This document shows positions 26,601 to 35,600 of a DNA stretch of 64,000 bases, piece after piece. Location: NCBI GenBank assembly GCA_039707465.1, contig CM077645.1, positions 166,733,503-166,797,502 on the forward strand. Direction: 5' to 3'. The notes beneath the pieces are model-generated. The model saw nothing but the letters and a program-made list of their open reading frames with translations. It did no database searches and was not told the DNA's origin. The stretch comes from Rhabdophis nuchalis. Taxonomy: Eukaryota; Chordata; Lepidosauria; Squamata; Natricidae. Position numbers and translations under genes: made by a program. The first letter of the stretch is position 1, and each line of letters starts with the position of its first letter.

Positions 26601-29600
26601 AATCATTTTTGTGATCTAAGTCTTTTGGCTATTGTGTCTTCTTCTTCCTTCCCGCCAGTGGGCGGAGCCATGGCCCCTCCCGCTCCCCCATTTTCATCCT
26701 CCAGGATTGAGTGTTTTTTAAGAAAGGCTTCCGCCTCTTCAATTGTTTTAATTCTTACTCTCTCCCCCCCCTCCCAGAACCACCACCCCGAGTCCCTTTG
26801 GGAAGAGGGGGCGGTCTAGAAATCCAATACATAAATAAATAAACACCAACATTCCTTCGGGCATTGACCACTTGAACCACACCCCTTTTTTATACAATTT
26901 TTGGGATAAGAAGGAATATTTCCTTCTTATCTCTCGAATCTTTTTCAGGATCTGTTTCAAAATAGCAATCTCTTTCTACTGGTACATCAAAGGGCCTTCT
27001 CGCTGTGCTCTCAGAATCTCATCCCTTGTTGACCTTCTTACAAATTTAATATGTATCTCTCTGGGTACATCATTTATTCTGCATATACTGAATTAATTCT
27101 GTAAATCAGGTCTATGTCCCCCCAGATGTATTCTTTATTCTTTTTAGTATAATCTGCTAAAATTATACTCATTAGATCTTTTAAATTTTCTGAATCTGAT
27201 TCAGGAACATTTTGAAACCTTAAAAAATAAGACATTCTTTCAAAATCCATTCTAGACCTATGACCAGCAAGATCCACAATTTCTTTTTGAGATTCCCTTA
27301 TCTCTCCCCTCATCTCAACTGCCCCACCCTCCAACCCATCAATTTTTTGTTTATTTTCCATTAGTGCTCTCTGTGTCTCCTAAAGTTCCAATCTTGAGCT
27401 AATCGTGTCTTTCCGGATTTCTTTTATTTCTTTCATTATATTTTGAAGGGTTTCCTCTATTGATGATTGTTGAGTGTCCTCTCCAGCTGCTTCTTTCTGT
27501 ATCATTGAAGTAATTTTTGCTTGCTGTAGAGTTGGACTAGATTTCACTGAAGCAGAGGCGGAAAGAGATTTCCCAGATGGAGGCTTTCTTGCTGCCATAG
27601 TAAAAGTTTTAAGTTCTTGTGGGTAAGATGGCGTCTGGTGGAGAGAAATTTTTTTACAATCCAATCCAGTAAAAAAAAAGAAGGCACACAATGGGAGAAA
27701 TCCCGAGAGTCACTTGAGTTGGCTTGTGTATACATTTTTCAGTCCTGTAAAATTGAAGGAATGCTCACATATCAAAAGAAAAAGTTTCTTGTTGAGAACA
27801 AAGAAGCGCCATTTTTCCGCCTCTCTGGGGGTTGTGAAGAATTACTGAAAGTAATCTGCTGTAACAAGGCTCAGATACAAAGTATCAACAGCAATTCCAT
27901 ATATGGTAATACTTTCATTTTCAAATAGTTAAGAATTGGATGTTACTTTCTCTCTCTCCCCGCGCCTGGGAAGCATTTTAAAACGCCGCTTATTTTCCGA
28001 GGTTGTTTTTTTTTTTACAAACTCCCCCCTCTATTCTTCCTTTTGACAAGTTGAAAGCATCAAAATCAAAAAGTAAACTCACAAGCCACTCAGCTGCTAC
28101 GGAGCCTCGGTGTCTTCCTCCAGCTCCGGCTTTTAAGCCCGCTATTCAATTGCTGCTGTTCCGGCGCTCCTTCGGCAATAGGAACTTTTCCCCCCGCATT
28201 CTGTTCTCCGGCTCCTGGGGCGAGGCGGGAACGGCCCCCCCCCCGACCGCCGCCGAGGTGGGGATTGCATCACAAGCCGCCCGTACAGTGGGGGCTCCCT
28301 GCAAGAGCCCCTATGCCCCCAAAGGCGCCCGCTGGAGAAAACAAGCGGCGGACGTGTCCAAAACACGTCTGTCGCGTCCGGAAGCCGGAAACGGTCTCCC
28401 AACTCTTTTTTTCTGTTGATGCCTACATAGTGAGTCCATGTAGTTTTCCTGGCAACATATTTGGAAGTGCCTTCCTATGGCTGAGAGAGAATTATTGGCC
28501 CAAAGTCACCAAGGTGGTGCATTCCTCCAAGGCAGGACTAGAAATCACAGTAGCCTTGTCTCCAGTTTAAAGGTGTTAATCACTATACCAAGCTTGATCT
28601 CAAATTTAATGTAGATTTCCATAATTTGGGTTTAGTGGTAATGTTAATATAATTTAGGATTTTGTTCTCATATTAGTTCTCATACTAGTGCAGCTTTGGA
28701 ATTAAAAGAAAAGAAACAAGAATATAATAACTTAATCTGTTCTTTATAAACTATGGTGGATGAATGGTGAAATAATTATCTGCAGTAAGATCAAATTTAT
28801 GAAGAAATGAAGCTTTCTGGGAGGGCTTAAATCGTGGTCAATATAATACAGAGAAGCTAATAACTAAAAGTTACTAAATCTAAATCAATTAATTTTCCCA
28901 AAGAGCCACATGAGAAACTGGTGCTATTGTGGAGGACCCAACCAATAAGGTGGTGAAAGTGCATACACACACACACGGAAATTTACAAAAAAGTACCATC
29001 AAAATAAAAGCAATGTGATTGTATTGCATACATGGCATACACTTAATTATATTTGATTTCTAAGTTCTGATTGACCTCACACAGATTGGACAAGGACAGC
29101 CAAAGGACTGGATATGGCCCAGGAACTGTAAAATGCCTAGGCCTGGTAGATATTTGAAAGGGCTTAAATAACTCAAATGTGAAATTACTAGTCTTATGAA
29201 AATATGTACTATGCCAATCATTCCACAAGTAAAAAAAAGGCACACAATGGGAGAAATCCCGAAAGTCACTTGAGTTGGCTTGTGTATACATTTTTCAGTC
29301 CTGTAAAATTGAAGGAATGCTCACATATCAAAAGAAAAAGTATATAATACATGCTGTTGAAAAAGAGTAGAGAGGGGAATTCAGGAAAATACAAGTTGGT
29401 TGGTTGAATATTTGTTGCAGATAGAGAGGTAAAAGGTATTATTAAAAATAAAATGAATATGCAAATCTTCCATCTAAAGCTCAAGTGCAATTCCCAGCAG
29501 CTAAACTAGAATGAACAATTCTGAGAAATGCTAAGAGTTGGAATTTAAATGTACTTATTTATAATGTATTTGGATCGAAATTTAATTTACTAGTTTCAGA

Positions 29601-32600
29601 AATATTACCTACTAATAGAGATAAATAGAACAATATTTTTGCTAGTTTTTCATTCTGAAATTGCCAATATCTTTGTTAATCATATCTCTTGCCTATCTCT
29701 TTGGATCAAAGTGCTAGCAGTAGCACTTTGATCCAATCCACTATCAAAATCTGATAATCTAAAAATAACAAAAGCATTTTACATATTTATAAATATATTA
29801 ATCTTACTGTTACTGTATTGTATGCAGTTTTGGCCAATGTTATACACTACTTGTGCCTAACTGAAGTCAGAACTATGCAAGATTGTTCACCTTTCATTCA
29901 AGACAGAAAAGGGCCCAGGAATTTTTTCTGCTTATAATGTTCACATATAGGCCATATTTCAATATGTACTGTGCTCCAAATACTTTATGATCAATATTAT
30001 ATTAAGAGCTGGAAAGGCAATTTGGCCTGGTGGTTAAGGCACCAGGCTAGAAAGCGGGAGACTATGAGTTCAACTTCTACCTTAGCCATGAAAGCCAGGT
30101 AGGAGACTTTTGGCTAGTCACTATCTCTCAGCCCAACCCACTTCCCAATGTTGTTGTTGTTATAAGAAAAGTAGGAGGAAGGTTTGTTGCACATGTTCAC
30201 CAACTAAAAACAATAAAGGTGGGAAATTAAATAAAAAAAGGTTTTCCCCCCACAATCTGACTCTTTCAGGTAAGGTTTAGTTCTAAGTTTATATGGTGTT
30301 CCTTTCTCTTGTATAGGGTCCACTTCCTAACACATGTTGCCATTTCTGGCTAATGATATGGCAACAAAAGACCAAAGCAATTGTCATGCTTAATAGAATT
30401 GTTGAGAAAGATTCGGTAAGTTTCCCTTTTTTTTCTGTTCAAATTAGTTAATTGTATTTGATAGGGTTCTCAATCCTTTGGAATCGATGTATAGAAAAGG
30501 GAATAAGAATTTAATATACCAGTAGTATACACTCTGCTGGTAGAAAGACATAACCAAATACAGCTATGAAATCTGACTACAACTTAATCCAACTTAATAT
30601 GGCTGCTCATCAAGAACTCTAGATTTGCAACTTTTAATTGAAATGCAGGACTGTTTATTTTAATATCTACAATCTAGTAGATTGGAAGATTATTTTTGTG
30701 ATCCTGAATGAGCCTGCATGATGCTAAATTTGTTTTCAATATACAAAATAAGTTACACAAACTGTAAATTAATATATGTGTATCAAATGTGTATGACAAA
30801 TTGCAGTATTCTTATTTTGTAATGTAGGTGAAATGTGCGCAGTACTGGCCAACAAAACAAGAGGAACCCATGATATTCAGAGAAACAGGATTTTGTGTGA
30901 GGCTAAAATCTGAAGATGTCAAATCGTACTATACAGTACGACAACTCCAGCTAGAATGTATTGAGGTAAGTTAGCATTAAAATTATGCCTACCACATAAA
31001 AATAATTTCGTATATATTACGTTACCACTAATTTAATTTTACTTTGATAAATTTTAGTGCAGTTGAATGTTTTTAAAATCATTCATAATTGAATGATTAG
31101 CAATTGGAGTGTGAACACTGCTTATGTCAGGTGTAAAAGATCTAGTCCACATGTGAATGTTCAATTTAATTGTTATATTGCTAAAAGATTATGCACAAGT
31201 ATCTTCTCAACTAATGGTCAGCACCAGATTACATTTAGCTAAAGGTCAATGGCAGTCAAGGGGGGTGGGAGGTGGACTTAGTTTAATTATGTCTACATAC
31301 TGATTTTAGGCTGATTCTTTTTTTACCAATCCCCCTGGCTCTGCCAGTCCTTCTCCTACATCTTGGTTCACAGAGAAATAACTGATAATAAGCGTGTACG
31401 GAAAGGATTAGATACTATTGACATTATTTCAGTGTTTCTTATACAAATGCTTCATTAAATAATCTGACATTTTATGGGACTGCTGGGAGAGTGTCTTATA
31501 CCATGAAGTCTAGAGTATGCCAAAAGAAAATCAGATTTTTGAAGTATCTGAAAAAGATATCATATTGAAAATGCTTGAGTTTTTGTTTTACTAAATAAAT
31601 TAATTTCTTGAATCAATCAATTTTTCTCCAGTTGTCTTTTTTTCCAGAAGGCTTTTCAAAGTGAGGAATTCACAGAATTTTACTTTCTAGGGCAGCTAGA
31701 CTTTTTTTAATGAAATTCATTCTTTTCCCTCACCATATTTGAACTAGTACATGTTCTTTTTGTTGACTTCATTAGCATATCAGGTGTGTCCTGCTAAATT
31801 TCTTTCTTTCTTTAGACTGGTGAATCCAGGGTAATACTCCATTTTCACTATACTACATGGCCAGATTTTGGAGTTCCTGAATCCCCAGCTTCATTCCTCA
31901 ACTTTTTGTTTAAAGTCCGAGAATCTGGATCTCTGAGTTCTGAACATGGACCTGCAGTCATTCATTGTAGTGCTGGAATTGGACGCTCTGGTACATTTTC
32001 ATTGGTAGACACATGTCTTATTGTGGTAGGTTTATTTATCTAAAAACAACCAGGTTAATGTGAAATAAATATCATTTTTCTATGAATTGTAGTAGGAATG
32101 AACTAACTCAGGTTCCTTGCCCAAAAAGCAAAAGATTTGCTAGATTGGGACCACAAATTAGCCTAGTGTACCAAGCTTGAGGTACGTTTACTCATTTCAC
32201 ATAATATTTGAAATAGTAAATGGAATTAAGTTATATTTCATCTTGAGGTGTGTGCCCTAAATTGAGATTGCTTTAACCATTTCCAGGTTGAGATATGGCT
32301 GGATAGTTTCACAAATAATGTCTTTCCTGAAAATAAAGGAACAGAAGACCTCTAAAACTAGCTTGTTATCACTATAACAAACTATAGGTTGCTGAAGCAG
32401 AAATAAAGTCATATTTCTACCAGGAAAAGTAAAAAGTTATAGTAGTCTTGGTTTTATCTTATAAATCCCTTTCATTTTGAGGATTACACTGTAAGCTAAC
32501 TACATATTATTCTATTCATTGATTTGAAAATGGTGAATTACAGCAAAACTTTTATAGCTCTGTATTTATATTTATAAAACAAGTCTCCTCGACTTCAAGA

Positions 32601-35600
32601 AAAGGTTTTGTTTCCATTTTCATTGTCATAATGAAGAGGCAGTTTGATGTAATTAAAGTGTTGGCTTTGAAATCAGTAGACTCAGAGGTCTAGGCTTCCC
32701 TTAGTCTAGATGATTTTGAGCTAGTCTGCCTTCTACAAAGGCTTGAAGACTTTCCATAGATATTGGACTGGAATGCTAGATATATACAACATTGAGGTCA
32801 AGTATTTTGTATATTGTGATCTCTTCCTTGGAACGGCCATTTCATTCTTGCATTAATGTTTAATCCATGCTAGCTACCGAGATTTTGTACAAATTCTGCC
32901 ACATAAATTAAAATTATTAATTTTAAAAAATCTCAAATATCTTAAACAGGTTAAAACTGAAATCAAATAAAAATTTGAAGAGGACTAGTCTGTTAATTTG
33001 CCACCAAAACTTTGTGTTGATTTTTCATAAACAGATGGAAAAAAGAAATGACCCACTTCATGTAGATATCAAGCAAATATTATTAAATATGAGAAAATAT
33101 CGGATGGGACTCATTCAGACTCCTGATCAACTAAGATTTTCATATATGGCTGTAATAGAAGGAGCAAAATATATAATGGGGGATTCCACTATGCAGGTAA
33201 ATTTATTTTTTTTATTTTATTTTATTTTATTTATACCCCGCCCTTCTCCTTGTTAGGACCCAGGGCGGCGCACAGGCATTATTAAAACCACAATAAAAAC
33301 AACATACATCGTTAAAAACATATTAAATTATTTAAACCCGTGCTAAAAACCCATTTAAAACCCTGCCTAATTATAATTTATCCATAAAAAGTCAGAAACG
33401 GGGGGCTATGCTAGGCCGGCCTGTTGGAATAAAAATGTCTTAAGACGTTGGCGAAAGAGGCGGAGGTCCGAGATAGTGCGTAAGTCGGGGGGTAGGTCGT
33501 TCCAGAGGGTCGGGCCCGCCACAGAGAAGGCCCTTCCCCTGGGTGTTGCCAAATACATTGTCTGCTTTTTAAGTCACACTGGATGGGTCATAGTAAATTT
33601 CACCAAAGCAGAATACAGGTAGTCCTCCCTCCCTTAATGAATATTTGTTCAGTTACTGTTCATAGTTACAGTGGCACTGAACTAATGGTAGTTACTGTCA
33701 GTCCTCAAAGTTACAGCCAGTGCAAAACCCCTGCAGTGACAATCAAAGTTCCAATGCTTGTTAACTTATCCACTATCAGAGCTGCAGTGTGTGCTTCGAT
33801 TCCCATGCCTATCTCCTTCCCGTCTCTGCCCATTTGGCTGCCCTCCATTTCACCACTCTCAGTTGACCTTCACCATCTTTCTCCTGCTCCTAATGACGGC
33901 ACTAAAACTACCAGAACTGTCACCACTAAGTGCTGCAGTCACGTAATGTTTCCCCTAACAACCGCTTCGCTTAGTAACAGAAATCTGGTCCCAGTTAGAA
34001 TAGTTAAGCAAGGACTACTGTTCTTTTAAGATTCAACTAGTGAAGCTATTTTTTTCCCATTCAGTATCGCTGGAAGGAACTCTCAAAAGAAGACCAAGCA
34101 CCAAGTTCTGAATGTTCGCCTCCTCACCCAACTAAAACTACTACAGAAAAATACAATGGCATGGTTTTAGAGGAACAGGAGCCAGGAGATATTGATCTGA
34201 TCTCTCCCATACAAAATGATTCAGATACAAATGATGACAAGTAAGTAATGGTTTTATAATAACATTAAAACTGACTGGTGACAAAAAACAATTTTATCTA
34301 ATGTATCGAATGACAAGGGTTTGTCAGACAAAGTAATCTTTAAATTGATAAAATAATTCACCATGGAATTCTGTAGACTTTTTTAGCTGAATTAGAGCGT
34401 GGTAGTATTATTTTTCCTTCCCAGGCCCCTGGGATTCCTGACAGCTAATAATTCTATATTTTATAGTCCCAACAATTTTGAAACAATTACATTTTATTAT
34501 TTTTATCAGTAGCACTGAACATGGAAAGGCAGTATGAAAATACCCTTTGTATGAGAATCTATTTGCCACTGAAGGAAACAAAGAGCCAGTTCCCTGCCAA
34601 TACACATTCTGCTATGGATAATTTATCTTCAGCCATCTGAATGTACTTCCAGGATGTGGAACAGGATGGAGAGAATAATGCACACCCACTGACAAGTTCT
34701 GTTAGCAGAAGAAAATTGCCTTTAATTTTCATTTGTAGTTTTTTGTTTTGTTTTTAAGCATCTTATAAATACTAGAGATGTCATATCAAAAAAACATACT
34801 TCTGAGGTAAGGGCAAGAGGTATCATACATTGATGGATTAACATTAATTACAATTTGTCCTTGACATATAATCATAATGGAGCTTGAAAGGTTTTTTGAT
34901 GCTTATCTGCCTCCTTGGACCCTGCTATGTGGTGGATTTCCCAGCGCCTCTCTCACCTACCAGATACTCCATGCTCACTTAACGACCTGCGTATTCACCA
35001 GGGAGAGCAGGGGTGGAGGGTTGTTAAACTGAAGGCATTTCCGTAGTTATCACCATTCGTGCCCATAATGGCATCCTTCAATTTAATCTTTTAAAACTCA
35101 CTATTGCTTTTCAAGCATTCCCAATACATCTTGGTAATTAAGGGATGCATGGAATAACTCAAAGCTGACTAAAGTTTTTATTTTCTTTAAGGGCTTTACG
35201 GAAAAGACTAAGAGAAGACAAAAAAGCTAACACATCACAGATGGTGCAACAGATGAAACATAGGCTGAGTGAATCTGAAAGAAAAAGAAAAAGGTGGTTA
35301 TATTGGAAGCCTATTGTTATTAAGATTGGATTTGGTTCAGCCATATTTGTTATAGCTTATTCTTCCTGGAAATTGTATTCCCAGTACGTGCTCATGTGAG
35401 CAATCTTGCATCTATGATGAATCTTATATCCCATGATTTAGTGGGATTTAAAGTGAATATAATAAATGGATTCAAGTTTGCTGCCACATCTGACAAAACA
35501 AATGTGTTTTTATTTCACCAATGACAATTTAACTTGAAGCATTGAAGTCTTGTCATTGGTGATTAACATGATCACAAATTGGTCTCAGGATTTTTCGATA

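Larger units (their letters stand above)
26350..28420 (-). mobile_element. L1-type element with ORF1 only, antisense in PTPN2 intron 3
   Basis: Read on the minus strand: a GC-rich 5' region (about 28420-27600), an ORF1-like frame (27598-26603), about 250 bp of 3' sequence and an end with AATAAA and an A-rich tail near 26350-26375. No ORF2 (endonuclease/RT) lies between ORF1 and the tail. A 3'-end stub of an unrelated LINE (26776-26848) is inserted in ORF1. Limits are approximate and no flanking duplication was established. Confidence 0.75.

Noticed and set aside
28003..28570. 138-aa plus-strand frame in a CpG-rich patch
   Set aside because: The patch is the 5' region of the antisense L1 element; no independent coding evidence.
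33583..34029. 148-aa frame in PTPN2 intron 7
   Set aside because: Coincides with a degenerate MITE copy; no conserved domain.
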